DNA from: Gemmatimonadota bacterium
GTDB lineage: Bacteria; Gemmatimonadota; Gemmatimonadetes; Longimicrobiales; UBA6960
Assembly: GCA_002712565.1 (NCBI GenBank)
Contig: PAUA01000007.1
Span: 1-13,217 of the forward strand
Direction of reading: 5' to 3'
Length of the DNA stretch: 13,217 nt
Numbering within the stretch: position 1 is the first letter of the stretch; each line of letters begins with the position of its first letter. Below the pieces are notes generated by a model that worked only from the letters and a program-made list of their open reading frames with translations, made no database searches and was not told the DNA's origin. Below are positions 1-8,436 of this stretch, in pieces. Both the position numbers and the translations under genes were made by a program.

Positions 1-1967
1 AGGACGAGAAGTACATCATCGGCGAGGGTGGCGAGATCGTGATCGTCGACGAGTTCACCGGTCGCCAGATGTCCGGCCGACGCTGGAGCGACGGGCTCCA
101 CCAGGCGGTGGAGGCCAAGGAAGGAGTGGAGATCAAGGGTGAGACGCAGACGCTCGCCACGATCACCATCCAGAACTACTTCCGGATGTACGATAAACTG
201 GCCGGAATGACTGGAACGGCGGAGACCGAGGAGACCGAGTTCCACCAGATCTACAAGCTCGACGTCTTCGTGATCCCCACCAACCGTCCCATCATCCGCG
301 ACGACCGGGACGATCTGATTTTCCGAACCAAGAGAGAGAAGTATCAGGCGCTCATGGACGAAATTGAGCGGCTGCACCTGATGGAGCTCCCCGTCCTCGT
401 GGGGACCACGAACGTCGAAATCTCGGAGACGTTGTCGCGCATGCTCAAGCGCCGCGGAGTTACGCACAATGTCTTGAACGCCAAGCAGCACAAGAAGGAA
501 TCCGAGATCGTGGCGGAGGCGGGCCAGGCTGGCGCCGTGACGATCGCCACGAACATGGCCGGTCGCGGAACCGACATCAAGCTGGGTGAGGGTGTCGTCG
601 AAAATCGGACGGTAGGGTGGGCGAACGAGCGTAGCCTGGATCTCGCGGAGCTGGTCCCCGTGGATCCTACGCAGGAGGTCGAGTTCGAGAGCAAACCTGA
701 CGACTTCGTCATTCAGGTGGGTGGGCTTCAGATCCTCGGGTCCGAGCGGCACGAGTCCCGAAGGATCGACCGTCAGCTTCGGGGCCGTTCCGGGCGGCAG
801 GGTGATCCCGGGTCGTCCCAGTTCTTCATTTCGGTGGAGGACGACCTCATGCGGTTGTTCGTCGGTGATCGCTTGGCGAACGCCATGGACAAGTTGGGTG
901 CCTCCGAGGGTGAGGTGATCACTCACCCGATGGTGACGCGCGCCATCGAGACCGCGCAGAAGAGGGTGGAGTCGAACAACTTCGAGTCGCGGAAACGCCT
1001 GCTGGACTACGACGATGTCATGAACCAGCAGCGTGAGGTCATCTATGATCGCCGCCTCTTCGCCCTCGAGGGGGGAGAGGATCTTAAGGGCGAGATGTGG
1101 GAGATGATCGAGCACAATGTGCAGTCCACGGTAGACGAGTACCTCGAGTCCGAGCACGAAGAGGAATGGGACCTCTCAGGGCTCAAGCGACGGATCACGC
1201 TGGACTACTTCACCGCGCTCAAGGGCCTTCCGGACGAAGCGGACGAAGCGGACGAAGCGGACGAAGCGGACGAGGACCACGGGCTGGAGGTGCACGAGAT
1301 TCACCAGATGGCCGTGGACGCCGTTCACGAACAGTTTCACCGGAAGATCGATGGTTTCGGAGAGCACGCCGAGGGTGTCACCAGCTACATCATGCTCAGT
1401 GTCATCGACGGCAAGTGGAAGGATCACCTCTACGACCTCGATCACCTCAAGGCGTCGATTGGTTTCCGGGGATGGGGACAGAAGGACCCGCTCGTCGAGT
1501 ACAAGAAGGAGGCCTACGAAATGTTCGTCGACCTCATGGATGACCTTCGCGGGACCGTCGGAAACCTGCTCTTCAAGGCTCAGATCGGCCAGCCACGGCA
1601 GCAGCCCCCTCCCCAGCCTCAGAAGATCCAGTACTCGGGACCAACGGAGGATGGCACAGGCACCGGGGCTCTTGCGCAGGCCGCTGCGGCGCGCCGCGCG
1701 CAGACACAGCAGGGTAATGGCGGCACGGTGGACGATCTGGGCATGGCCAAGAGCGCGCGATCGGGCGAAGGGGGTGGAGGTCGAACGGTTCCCCTGGGCT
1801 CGGTGGGTGGTGTCCCCTCACCTCAGGACCAGCGAGAGCTAGCGACCAACCGCGGAGAAGAGCGCGTGCGGGAGCCTGTGACCGCTATTAAGGAGCCGGG
1901 GCGGAATGAGGCTTGTCCTTGTGGGTCGGGGAAGAAATACAAGAAGTGCCATGGGCGAGGAGCTTAG
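1..1967 (+). CDS. secA: Preprotein translocase ATPase SecA, 3' part (5' end outside window)
   Basis: SecA is the ATP-driven motor that pushes unfolded preproteins through SecYEG at the inner membrane. The gene enters the window already open; the first full codon is at base 3 (GAC), and the GTG at 39 is internal, not a start. Visible in order: the end of NBD1 with the EFTGR and R-W-S-D-G-L-H-Q-A-V-E-A-K motifs (about 51-125), the MTGTAETE motif (about 207-230), NBD2 with NMAGRGTDIKLG (about 552-587), ERHESRRIDRQLRGRSGRQGD (about 750-812), the scaffold segment RKRLLDYDDVMNQQREVIYDRR (about 990-1055), the SYIMLSVIDGKWKDHLYDLDHL segment (about 1383-1448), and a low-complexity Q/P linker. The C-terminus is a SEC-C zinc motif, C-P-C-G-S-G-x6-C-H, typical of SecB or ribosome-contacting SecA. 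A four-fold Asp-Glu-Ala repeat at 1233-1274 is unusual. Identity is certain; only the N-terminal third is missing. Confidence 0.98.
   Translation, partial: DEKYIIGEGGEIVIVDEFTGRQMSGRRWSDGLHQAVEAKEGVEIKGETQTLATITIQNYFRMYDKLAGMTGTAETEETEFHQIYKLDVFVIPTNRPIIRDDRDDLIFRTKREKYQALMDEIERLHLMELPVLVGTTNVEISETLSRMLKRRGVTHNVLNAKQHKKESEIVAEAGQAGAVTIATNMAGRGTDIKLGEGVVENRTVGWANERSLDLAELVPVDPTQEVEFESKPDDFVIQVGGLQILGSERHESRRIDRQLRGRSGRQGDPGSSQFFISVEDDLMRLFVGDRLANAMDKLGASEGEVITHPMVTRAIETAQKRVESNNFESRKRLLDYDDVMNQQREVIYDRRLFALEGGEDLKGEMWEMIEHNVQSTVDEYLESEHEEEWDLSGLKRRITLDYFTALKGLPDEADEADEADEADEDHGLEVHEIHQMAVDAVHEQFHRKIDGFGEHAEGVTSYIMLSVIDGKWKDHLYDLDHLKASIGFRGWGQKDPLVEYKKEAYEMFVDLMDDLRGTVGNLLFKAQIGQPRQQPPPQPQKIQYSGPTEDGTGTGALAQAAAARRAQTQQGNGGTVDDLGMAKSARSGEGGGGRTVPLGSVGGVPSPQDQRELATNRGEERVREPVTAIKEPGRNEACPCGSGKKYKKCHGRGA
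1233..1274 (+). repeat. In-frame 9-base tandem repeat in secA (Asp-Glu-Ala x4)
   Basis: Four exact copies of GACGAAGCG run from 1233 to 1268, followed by a partial GACGAGGAC. Read in the secA frame they give (DEA)4-DED, a short acidic stretch in the helical wing/scaffold part of SecA, between a TALKGLP segment and a GLEVHEIHQM segment. Copies are identical at the base level, so the expansion is recent or maintained by slippage; any change in copy number stays in frame. Confidence 0.95.
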
Positions 1968-1989
1968 GGGCTGGCGGCTCCCTTTTCTT
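1959..1989 (+). terminator. Weak candidate intrinsic terminator after secA
   Basis: Overlapping the secA stop there are two mutually exclusive small stems: GGAGC (1959-1963) with GCTCC (1977-1981), or AGGGG (1966-1970) with TCCCT (1979-1983, one G-T pair). Either is followed directly by TTTTCTTA. Stems are only five pairs, so termination would be weak. It is the only hairpin plus T-run seen in the secA-rel gap. Confidence 0.3.
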
Positions 1990-2138
1990 ACGTGTAGACG
2001 GGGAGAGGAATTCCTCCAGCCAGCGCTGCGCTCCACCGCCTTCGGCGGCGGACTGTCTTGCGCGGGACCATACGACCCTCTTCACGTCAGCATGTTTTTG
2101 GGGGAGAAACAGAGAAGCTCGATTAGGGTAGCCTAAGG

Positions 2139-4337
2139 ATGGCAACTGCAACCGCTACCATCCGTGGGCTTCCGAGGCCCCTGGCCCGGGCGATGGAGGC
2201 GTACTCCGACCGTCTTGATGTGGACGTGGTGCGGGATGCGTACGACCTGGCGCGGGAGGCTCATTCGGGTCAGCGGAGGGCGTCGGGCGACGAATTCGTC
2301 AGCCACGCGGTCGAAGTGGCGACCATCCTCGCGACGTTCGGTCTCGATACGGACTCCCTCGTTTCGGGCCTCGTCCATGACGTCGTAGAAGACACCAGCG
2401 TTTCGGTGTCAGACATCGAAAAACGGTTTGGCCAGAATGTCGCGACGATCGTCGAGGGGGTGACCAAGATCGGGCGCGTGGAGTTCCGCTCGCATACCGA
2501 GCAGCAGGTAGAGAACTACCGTAAGCTTCTCCTGTCGATGGCACGGGATGCTCGAGTCATCCTGGTCAAGCTGGCCGACCGTCTCCACAATATGCGGACG
2601 CTGGACGCGCTCAAGGAGGAACAGCGGCGCAGGATCGCGCTGGAAACGAGGGAGATCTACGCGCCTCTGGCCCATCGCCTCGGGATGGCCGCGATCCGGT
2701 GGGAGCTCGAGGACCTGGCCTTCAAATACCTCGAGCCCGAGCCTTACGAGGCTCTGACAAAGAAGGTTCGCCAGAGAAGAAAGGAGAGAGAGAAGCAAGT
2801 CTTGGAGATGCAGAGGCCGCTCGCCGAGGCGCTTGCCGAGGCGGGCGTTCCCGCCGAGTTGACCGGGCGTCCCAAGCACCTCTGGTCGATCTACCACAAG
2901 ATGGAAAGCCGGGATCTGCCGTACGAGGAGATCTACGACCTGATGGCCATGCGTGTGCTCACTGATGACGTGCAGAACTGTTACGCCGCGTTGGGCGTCA
3001 TCCACAACGAATGGACACCGGTTCAGGAGCGATTTCACGACTTCATCGCGACGCCCAAGTCCAACATGTACCAGTCGCTCCATACGACGGTCATCGGACC
3101 AGGCGGGCGCCGATACGAGATTCAGATCCGAAGCCATGAGATGCACCGGACCGCGGAGTACGGAATCGCGGCTCATTGGCGCTACAAGGAGGGAATCACC
3201 CAAGCGGAGCGCGATGTTGAGGCGAACGAGGTCGACGAAGCGCTGACCTGGTTCCGGCAAGTGCTCGATTGGCAGAAGGATACGAGTGAGCCGGAGGAGT
3301 TCATGGAATTCCTCCGGATGGACCTCTTTCAGGGCGAGATCTTCGTTTTCACGCCGAAAGGTGAGGTCAAGCAGCTTCCGACGGGCGCCACGCCTATCGA
3401 CTTCGCTTATTCGGTTCATACTGAGATCGGAAACCACTGCGCTGGTGCACGCGTCAACGGCCGGATTTCACCGCTCTCGCGTGAACTCAAGAATGGCGAC
3501 GCAGTGGAGATCATCACCGATACCAGGCAACGCCCGAGCCAGGACTGGCTCGCGTTCGTCCGGACATCGCGTGCTCGCGGACGTATCCGCCAATGGATCC
3601 GGAAAGAGGAGCACGACTCGGCCCTCAAGCTCGGAAAGGATCTCTTCGACCGGGAGATCAGAAAGGCGCGCAGAGGCAAGCCGACGAAGGCCCAAACGAA
3701 AGAGGCCGCGCAGAGCCTCGGATTCTCGGAGTTCGAGCAGGTGTTGACCGCCCTCAGCCGAGGGGACGTGGGGCCCACGGCCCTCATTCGGGCGCTCTAT
3801 CCCGATGAGGACCCACACGACGTGGTCAACCGCACGCCCACGAAGCTGGAACGTATCGCCGATCGTATCCGTCGCTCGAACCGTGCCGTACGAATCCAAG
3901 GCATGGACAACCTGATGATCCGTTATTCGCGGTGCTGCCAGCCGGTGCCTGGGGATCGAGTCATGGGCTACATCACGCAGGGGCGCGGCGTGTCGATCCA
4001 CCAGGTGGACTGCCCGAACGTCCTCAACCTGTCGGAAGACCGGCGGGTTGAGATCGAATGGGCGACCGAGAAGGATGACCGCTTCTTCGTGAGGCTTTTC
4101 ATGGAGGGTACGGACCGACGTGGGCTCCTGTCCGACGTAGCCACGGCGATCAGCGATACCGATACGGACATCGTTCAGGCCGACATGAGGGGGGTCGAGC
4201 GGGGTATGCTCGGTAGGTTCTCCATAGAAGTGAAAGACCTGGCTCATCTCACAAAGATCATCAAGGCCGTCAGCGAGGTGAAAGGGGTGGTTCAAGTGGA
4301 CCGGCGGGATGACTCTGAGGAGTCGGATCTCAACTAG
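2139..4337 (+). CDS. rel: Bifunctional (p)ppGpp synthetase/hydrolase, Rel/SpoT type
   Basis: Makes and degrades the alarmone (p)ppGpp, the signal of the stringent response; long RSH proteins sense ribosome/tRNA state through the C-terminal half. 732 residues, the normal length. The HD hydrolase domain (about 30-180) keeps H56, H80-D81 with VVED (E84, D85) and N151 in RLHNMRT, so hydrolysis should work. The synthetase domain (about 240-350) has [23 protein letters not shown] and E-I-Q-I-R. At the position that reads RFKD in bifunctional Rel and EFDD in RelA, this protein has RFHD (298-301), closer to the bifunctional type. Then TGS (about 400-460), the conserved Cys pair in [10 protein letters not shown] (599-600) and a C-terminal ACT domain (about 648-722). 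The ATG at 2139 is preceded immediately by TAAGG, too close for a normal Shine-Dalgarno; the next Met (2193) has no better site. Read as Rel with high confidence; the start is less certain. Confidence 0.96.
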   Translation: MATATATIRGLPRPLARAMEAYSDRLDVDVVRDAYDLAREAHSGQRRASGDEFVSHAVEVATILATFGLDTDSLVSGLVHDVVEDTSVSVSDIEKRFGQNVATIVEGVTKIGRVEFRSHTEQQVENYRKLLLSMARDARVILVKLADRLHNMRTLDALKEEQRRRIALETREIYAPLAHRLGMAAIRWELEDLAFKYLEPEPYEALTKKVRQRRKEREKQVLEMQRPLAEALAEAGVPAELTGRPKHLWSIYHKMESRDLPYEEIYDLMAMRVLTDDVQNCYAALGVIHNEWTPVQERFHDFIATPKSNMYQSLHTTVIGPGGRRYEIQIRSHEMHRTAEYGIAAHWRYKEGITQAERDVEANEVDEALTWFRQVLDWQKDTSEPEEFMEFLRMDLFQGEIFVFTPKGEVKQLPTGATPIDFAYSVHTEIGNHCAGARVNGRISPLSRELKNGDAVEIITDTRQRPSQDWLAFVRTSRARGRIRQWIRKEEHDSALKLGKDLFDREIRKARRGKPTKAQTKEAAQSLGFSEFEQVLTALSRGDVGPTALIRALYPDEDPHDVVNRTPTKLERIADRIRRSNRAVRIQGMDNLMIRYSRCCQPVPGDRVMGYITQGRGVSIHQVDCPNVLNLSEDRRVEIEWATEKDDRFFVRLFMEGTDRRGLLSDVATAISDTDTDIVQADMRGVERGMLGRFSIEVKDLAHLTKIIKAVSEVKGVVQVDRRDDSEESDLN

Positions 4338-4341
4338 CCAA

Positions 4342-4396
4342 GCTTAGGAAGCTACCCGAGCTTAGGGAGCTGTCCGAAAACCAGGAAACTCTCCGA
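4342..4396 (+). repeat. Three degenerate 18-base repeats filling the rel-uvrB gap
   Basis: Copies: GCTTAGGAAGCTACCCGA (4342-4359), GCTTAGGGAGCTGTCCGA (4360-4377, 15 of 18 matches to the first, directly adjoining) and the more diverged AACCAGGAAACTCTCCGA (4379-4396). Copy 1, including the preceding A, is an inverted repeat, AGCTT-AGG-AAGCT; copy 2 has the same with one wobble, AGCTT-AGG-GAGCT. They occupy almost all of the 71-base gap. Function unknown: repeated operator sites, short RNA hairpins, or decayed slippage are all possible. Confidence 0.75.
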
Positions 4397-4408
4397 GCCA
4401 CACCAGCA

Positions 4409-6397
4409 ATGCCTCAATTCGATCTGTCGTCCACCTATGAACCGCAGGGGGATCAGCCGTCCGCCATCTCGGAGTTGAGTGAGGGACTGGCCCGCGGGGA
4501 TCGTTTTCAAACCCTCCTGGGGGCCACGGGCACGGGAAAGACATTCTCGATTGCCAATGTGATCGCCGAGTATGGCCGCCCCACACTTGTCACGTCACAC
4601 AACAAGGCACTCGCGGCGCAACTCTACGGTGAGTTCAAGGCCCTCTTTCCGAGCAACGCGGTCGAGTATTTCATCTCCTACTACGACTACTACCAGCCCG
4701 AGGCGTACGTCCCGGCAACGGACACGTACATCGAGAAAGACGCCACCATTAACCAGGACATCCAGCGGCTGCGACTGCGCGCGACGTCGTCGCTGATGGA
4801 GCGTGACGACGTCATCGTCGTCGCTTCCGTCTCCTGCATCTACGGCTTAGGAAGCCCTGTAGACTACCGGTCGCTCATGCTGCACTTGAGCGTGGGCCAG
4901 ACGATTGGGCGTAGGGAGGTTCTCCGGGCGCTCGTGGCGATTCAGTACCATCGTAACGATTACGAGTTCGGGCGAGGAACGTTTCGGGTCCGCGGTGATA
5001 CGGTCGAGATCTTTCCGGCCTACGAAGAGCAGGCGATCCGCGTGGAGTTGTGGGGGGATGACATCGAGCGGATCACACGCTTCGAGCCGCTGACGGGAGA
5101 GACGGTCACACCGATGGAGCGGGCGTCCATCTACCCGGCCAGCCACTATGTGACGCGCCGAGAGGTGATCGAGGAGATGGTGCCCCGCATTCGGGTCGAG
5201 ATGGAGGAGCAGGTCGAGGCGTTCAAGGCCGCGGGTCAGCTTCTGGAGGCGCAGCGCATCGAGAGCCGGACGAACTTCGATATCGAGATGATGCTCGAGA
5301 TCGGAATGTGCCCGGGCATCGAGAACTATTCGCTCTACACCAGTGGCCGGCGGCCCGGGGAGCGGCCGGCGTGCCTGATCGATTACTTCCCAGAGGATTT
5401 CCTTCTGGTGGCCGACGAGTCCCATGCCTCGGTGCCACAGCTTCACGGGATGTACAAAGGAGATCGATCCCGCAAGGAAACGTTGATAGAGCACGGCTTC
5501 AGGCTTCCCAGCGCTCTCGACAACCGTCCACTCAAGTTCGACGAGTGGGACTCGCTTATCCATAGGGCGGTGTTCGTATCGGCGACACCGGGCGACTGGG
5601 AGCTGGATCGCTCAGGCGGCGTGGTCGTTGAGCAGATCATACGCCCGACCGGGCTGGTGGACCCCTCCATCCACGTGCGCCCGGTCAAAGGCCAGGTGGA
5701 CGATCTCCTCGCCGAGATCCGTGAGCGCGAAGCCAAAGATGAGCGCGTGTTGGTAACGACCCTGACGAAGCGCATGGCGGAGGATCTCTCCGAATATCTT
5801 CAGTCCGTCGGGGTGCGGGTGAGCTATATGCATTCCGACGTCGATACGATCGAGAGGATGAAGATCCTGAGAGACCTGAGGTTGGGGAAGATCGATGTCC
5901 TGGTTGGGATCAACCTCTTGCGTGAAGGTCTGGACCTTCCCGAGGTCTCATTGGTGGCGATCCTGGATGCGGACAAGGAGGGATTCCTTCGGGACGGGCG
6001 CTCGCTCATCCAGACGATCGGGCGGGCCGCCCGGAACGTCGATGGCATGGCGGTTCTGTATGCCGACAAGGTGACTTTCTCCATGCAGACCTGCATTGAC
6101 GAGACGGACCGGCGCCGGGAGATCCAGACGGCGCACAATCGGGAGCACGGCATCACGCCCGAAACGATTCAGAAGAGCGTCCAGGAGATTGAGTTCACGA
6201 CCCGGGTCGCGGACGCGAGACAAGAGCCCCGTGGCCGGGTATCGGAACCCAAGGTCCAGTACGCCGACGAGGTCAACACCGAGGAGTTCATCAAGATCTT
6301 GGAGCAGGAGATGGCGGAGGCGGCAGAGGTGATGGATTTCGAGCAGGCCGCGATCTTGCGAGACCAGATTTTCGAACTGAAGGCTACGGGGAAGTGA
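4409..6397 (+). CDS. uvrB: UvrABC excision nuclease subunit B
   Basis: Damage-verifying helicase-like subunit of nucleotide excision repair: loaded by UvrA, it clamps the damaged strand with a beta-hairpin and recruits UvrC for incision. 662 residues, full length. Walker A GATGTGKT (38-45), the beta-hairpin region with [13 protein letters not shown] and [10 protein letters not shown], the SCIYGLGSP motif, Walker B-like VADESH, FVSATPG, then helicase motifs [39 protein letters not shown] and [12 protein letters not shown]. The C-terminal UVR domain ([20 protein letters not shown] and following, about 625-660) binds UvrC. The start ATG has no clear Shine-Dalgarno. It lies 71 bases after rel, behind the repeats at 4342-4396, and its stop is 7 bases before tsaE. 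No LexA-type box was recognised upstream. Confidence 0.98.
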   Translation: MPQFDLSSTYEPQGDQPSAISELSEGLARGDRFQTLLGATGTGKTFSIANVIAEYGRPTLVTSHNKALAAQLYGEFKALFPSNAVEYFISYYDYYQPEAYVPATDTYIEKDATINQDIQRLRLRATSSLMERDDVIVVASVSCIYGLGSPVDYRSLMLHLSVGQTIGRREVLRALVAIQYHRNDYEFGRGTFRVRGDTVEIFPAYEEQAIRVELWGDDIERITRFEPLTGETVTPMERASIYPASHYVTRREVIEEMVPRIRVEMEEQVEAFKAAGQLLEAQRIESRTNFDIEMMLEIGMCPGIENYSLYTSGRRPGERPACLIDYFPEDFLLVADESHASVPQLHGMYKGDRSRKETLIEHGFRLPSALDNRPLKFDEWDSLIHRAVFVSATPGDWELDRSGGVVVEQIIRPTGLVDPSIHVRPVKGQVDDLLAEIREREAKDERVLVTTLTKRMAEDLSEYLQSVGVRVSYMHSDVDTIERMKILRDLRLGKIDVLVGINLLREGLDLPEVSLVAILDADKEGFLRDGRSLIQTIGRAARNVDGMAVLYADKVTFSMQTCIDETDRRREIQTAHNREHGITPETIQKSVQEIEFTTRVADARQEPRGRVSEPKVQYADEVNTEEFIKILEQEMAEAAEVMDFEQAAILRDQIFELKATGK

Positions 6398-6404
6398 CTG
6401 CGTC

Positions 6405-6866
6405 GTGATTCTCGACGAGGGCGAGATGATCCGTTGGGGCAATGCCATTGGCGCGGCAGCCCGCACTCCGCTTTTCCTCTTGCTGCGGGGCCCGTTGGGG
6501 GCCGGCAAATCGGTACTCGCTCGCTCGATCGCCCAGGGAGCCGGGGTGGAGGGTGCGGTCCCTTCGCCGACATTCAATCTCGTGTTTCGATATCCGTCGA
6601 GCCGGGGTGTTGAAGTCGTACATATGGACCTTTACCGGTTGTCGGATCCGAGTGAACTATGGGAACTCGGCTGGCAGGAGCTCGGAGGCCAGGACGAGCT
6701 GGTCCTGGTGGAATGGCCGGATCGCGCGGAGGGAATGCTTCCCGAGCATCGGTGGGAGATCACGTTGGGTCCGGTCGCAGGAGACCGGGAAGCCCGCATG
6801 GTGTCGGTGAGCCGGTTCGGTGTGCCGCAGGATCTCCCCGGTTTTCCGGTCTCGGTCGACTTATGA
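6405..6866 (+). CDS. tsaE: tRNA t6A37 biosynthesis ATPase TsaE
   Basis: Small P-loop ATPase that drives turnover of the TsaB-TsaD complex, which transfers threonylcarbamoyl to A37 of ANN-decoding tRNAs. 153 residues from GTG 6405. P-loop G-P-L-G-A-G-K-S at about 29-36, the family's SPTFNLVFRY motif, the HMDLYRL segment with the Walker B-like Asp, and LVLVEWPDR, which matches the conserved E-W of TsaE. GTG 6405 is preferred because LDEGEMIRWGNAIG aligns with the usual N-terminal helix; ATG 6426 has a better upstream GAGG but would trim that helix. It starts 7 bases after uvrB and its stop overlaps the next possible ATG by 4 bases (ATGA), so co-translation with tsaB is likely. Confidence 0.93.
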   Translation: MILDEGEMIRWGNAIGAAARTPLFLLLRGPLGAGKSVLARSIAQGAGVEGAVPSPTFNLVFRYPSSRGVEVVHMDLYRLSDPSELWELGWQELGGQDELVLVEWPDRAEGMLPEHRWEITLGPVAGDREARMVSVSRFGVPQDLPGFPVSVDL

Positions 6867-7702
6867 GCCCGGTTGAATCGGGGGACCGCGCTTGGTCGGC
6901 AGATGGGATGTACCTTGCGCTGGATACGTCCACGCCCTTGGGGTCGGTGTGCGTGGGCGTAGGAAGCCGCGTTGTCGCCCGGAGGGTGATCGATGGTCAG
7001 GGTTCGCACTCCTCGGACCTGATCCCGGCCATCGGTGGGGTTCTGCAAGAGGCCGGAGCGGAGCTTTCCGAGCTCGCCGGTCTGGTCGTGGGGGCCGGCC
7101 CTGGTTCGTTCACGGGTGTACGAGTGGCTGCCGCGACGGCAAAAGGGTTGGCCCACGCCCTCGACATTCCTCTCTGGGCGGTCTCGTCTCTGGAGGCAGG
7201 CGCTGCGGCCGTGGACGTGTATGAGGTGGAGCTTCCCGCTGGTGACGGGGGTGGCCACGGAGGTGGTGGCCGGCAGGTCTCGCATCCGAGCTGGGGGCAG
7301 AGGCCAGTGCTGTCCGAGGAGGAACGCGCCTGGCCACGTTATGTGCTCTTCGACGCGAGAGGCGATCGGGTATATGGTGCCTGCTACCGGTCGACCGGGA
7401 GCGGTTTCGAGGTGCTCATCCCGCCTCATTCGACCACGATCGGGGCCGTGCTCTCCGAGAACCTCCCAATCTCGGTGTTCGCGGGTGACGGAGCCCAAAG
7501 ACACGAGGACGAGATCCGAGGTGCGGGTTTTGAGCTGCTTCCCGCCCCGTACGGCATGCCGACGGCAGCGGGGTTGCTCAGGGCCGTGGCAGGTTCGCCT
7601 CCCCGTGAGCCTGTGGAGGACGTCGCCCGCTGGGAGCCCGAGTACCTTCGCTCCTCCTCGGCACAGCGAATCACTTCTTCTCACGCGGGGTCGGACGCGT
7701 GA
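6863..7702 (+). CDS. tsaB: tRNA t6A37 biosynthesis scaffold TsaB (YeaZ)
   Basis: TsaB is an inactive ASKHA-fold partner that dimerises with TsaD in the t6A37 modification complex. The core begins MYLALDTSTPLGSV; GAGPGSFTGVR (about 78-88, counting from ATG 6863) is the family signature, and EPEYLR near the end is the usual C-terminal motif. Two starts are possible: ATG 6863, overlapping the tsaE stop as ATGA (279 residues, 15 extra N-terminal residues), or ATG 6908, which fits the usual TsaB N-terminus exactly (264 residues). I chose 6863 for the coupling, but 6908 is nearly as likely. Between SSLEAG and YVLFDARGDRVYGA sits an unusual insert of about 40 residues (about 118-158), including GDGGGHGGGGRQ. 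TsaD is not in the window. Confidence 0.92.
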   Translation: MSPVESGDRAWSADGMYLALDTSTPLGSVCVGVGSRVVARRVIDGQGSHSSDLIPAIGGVLQEAGAELSELAGLVVGAGPGSFTGVRVAAATAKGLAHALDIPLWAVSSLEAGAAAVDVYEVELPAGDGGGHGGGGRQVSHPSWGQRPVLSEEERAWPRYVLFDARGDRVYGACYRSTGSGFEVLIPPHSTTIGAVLSENLPISVFAGDGAQRHEDEIRGAGFELLPAPYGMPTAAGLLRAVAGSPPREPVEDVARWEPEYLRSSSAQRITSSHAGSDA

Positions 7703-8154
7703 CTTCTCCCTTGTCCCTGAGGTCGATGACCCCCTCGGATGTGCCCGAGGTGGCCCGTATTGAGACGACGGCGTTCTCCACGCCTTGGAGTGAGGAGACG
7801 TTCAACTCGCTCCTGAAGCGTTCCGGCGTTGAGCTTTGGGTGGCCGAGTGGGGGGATGAGCTCGCCGCCTATGCGATCCTTTGGAAAGTGCTGGATGAGG
7901 GGGAATTGGCCAATATCGCAGTTCGCGGCGATCTACGAGGTCGCGGCATCGGTTCCGGTCTTCTCAGTCGCATGCTTGAGGTTGCCGAGGACTCGGGGGT
8001 TCGAAGTCTCTACCTCGAGGTTCGAGAATCAAATGGGCTTGCTCGGGAGATGTATGCCCGCCGCGGATTCCATGAGATTGGTGTCCGGAAGGGCTACTAC
8101 GAGGGGCCCCGTGAGGACGCTCGAGTACTCAAAAAGAGCCTTGCAGGCGCCTGA
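7699..8154 (+). CDS. rimI: GNAT N-acetyltransferase RimI (protein N-terminal alanine acetyltransferase type)
   Basis: RimI acetylates the N-terminus of ribosomal protein S18 in E. coli, using acetyl-CoA; homologues are often encoded next to tsaB, as here. 151 residues, the usual length. The acetyl-CoA loop is RGRGIG (80-85) after NIAVRGDL. LEVRESNGLAREMYARRGF carries Glu107 and Tyr119, aligning with the RimI catalytic Glu and Tyr, and GYYEGPREDARVLKKSL is the family's C-terminal motif. The GTG start (7699) overlaps the tsaB stop by 4 bases (GTGA), suggesting coupling. It is the last gene of the uvrB-tsaE-tsaB-rimI run; a 340-base gap follows without a clear terminator. Confidence 0.93.
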   Translation: MTSPLSLRSMTPSDVPEVARIETTAFSTPWSEETFNSLLKRSGVELWVAEWGDELAAYAILWKVLDEGELANIAVRGDLRGRGIGSGLLSRMLEVAEDSGVRSLYLEVRESNGLAREMYARRGFHEIGVRKGYYEGPREDARVLKKSLAGA

Positions 8155-8215
8155 TTTACATGGCTGCTGAAGGAGTACAGCGGGAAACGTTTGTAGTTGA
8201 ATGGTAAAAAACGCG

Positions 8216-8245
8216 TTGACCCGCAGGGCCTGATCCGCCTATCTT
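8216..8245 (+). promoter_or_regulatory. Sigma-70-like promoter P1
   Basis: TTGACC (8216-8221), an 18-base spacer, then TATCTT (8240-8245), with an A/T-rich patch just upstream (TAAAAAA near 8205-8211) that could act as an UP element. The predicted start of transcription is about 8251-8253. It is the best promoter match in the window and lies 250 bases before the hemX-like gene, downstream of rimI, so it would drive the hemX-hemA operon. Confidence 0.6.
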
Positions 8246-8270
8246 CGACCTTGAGTGATGGTGCGTTAAG

Positions 8271-8292
8271 TCCCGTTCCATATGGAACGGGA
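8271..8292 (+). promoter_or_regulatory. 22-base perfect palindrome, candidate operator or RNA hairpin
   Basis: The half-site TCCCGTTCCAT is followed at once by its exact reverse complement ATGGAACGGGA. It begins about 20 bases after the predicted P1 start site. It could be an operator for a dimeric repressor, or in RNA a nine-pair stem with an AUAU loop. No T-run follows (the next T5 is more than 30 bases downstream), so it is not an intrinsic terminator. Confidence 0.6.
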
Positions 8293-8382
8293 GCGTGGTC
8301 CGGTCCGCGATGGCGTTGGCAATTTTTCCCAGTTTGGTGGCCGGCCAGGAGCCCGTCCTATGGGCTGACAATTGAGGGACCT

Positions 8383-8410
8383 TTGTTCGTAGCCGGCACT
8401 ACCGTATACC
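8383..8410 (+). promoter_or_regulatory. Possible second promoter P2
   Basis: TTGTTC (8383-8388), a 16-base spacer and TATACC (8405-8410) would start transcripts near 8417, giving a leader of about 80 bases before the hemX-like gene. The match is moderate and the segment also overlaps a possible RNA stem, so this is tentative. Confidence 0.3.
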
Positions 8411-8436
8411 TGGATCGGAAGATGAGGTAGGAAAGG

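Noticed and set aside
2036..2048. CCGCC-TTC-GGCGG hairpin as the secA terminator
   Set aside because: Only five pairs with a three-base loop and followed by GC-rich sequence without T-run.
2409..3437. 342-codon antisense open frame across rel
   Set aside because: It is opposite a strongly conserved enzyme; GC-rich codon use creates long antisense frames. No motif was recognised.
4342..4396. CRISPR-like array
   Set aside because: Units are 18 bases, directly adjoining without spacers, and diverged; no cas genes nearby.
6632..7684. 350-codon antisense open frame across tsaE/tsaB
   Set aside because: It lies wholly opposite two recognised genes, is rich in Arg/His/Pro, and has no recognisable domain.
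8271..8330. Palindrome plus TTTTT as an intrinsic terminator for rimI
   Set aside because: The T5 run is more than 30 bases beyond the stem, and the palindrome sits downstream of a good promoter.
8197..8430. 77-codon open frame in the hemX leader
   Set aside because: TTG start without a ribosome site, spans the promoter and palindrome, atypical Trp/Arg-rich composition, no motif.
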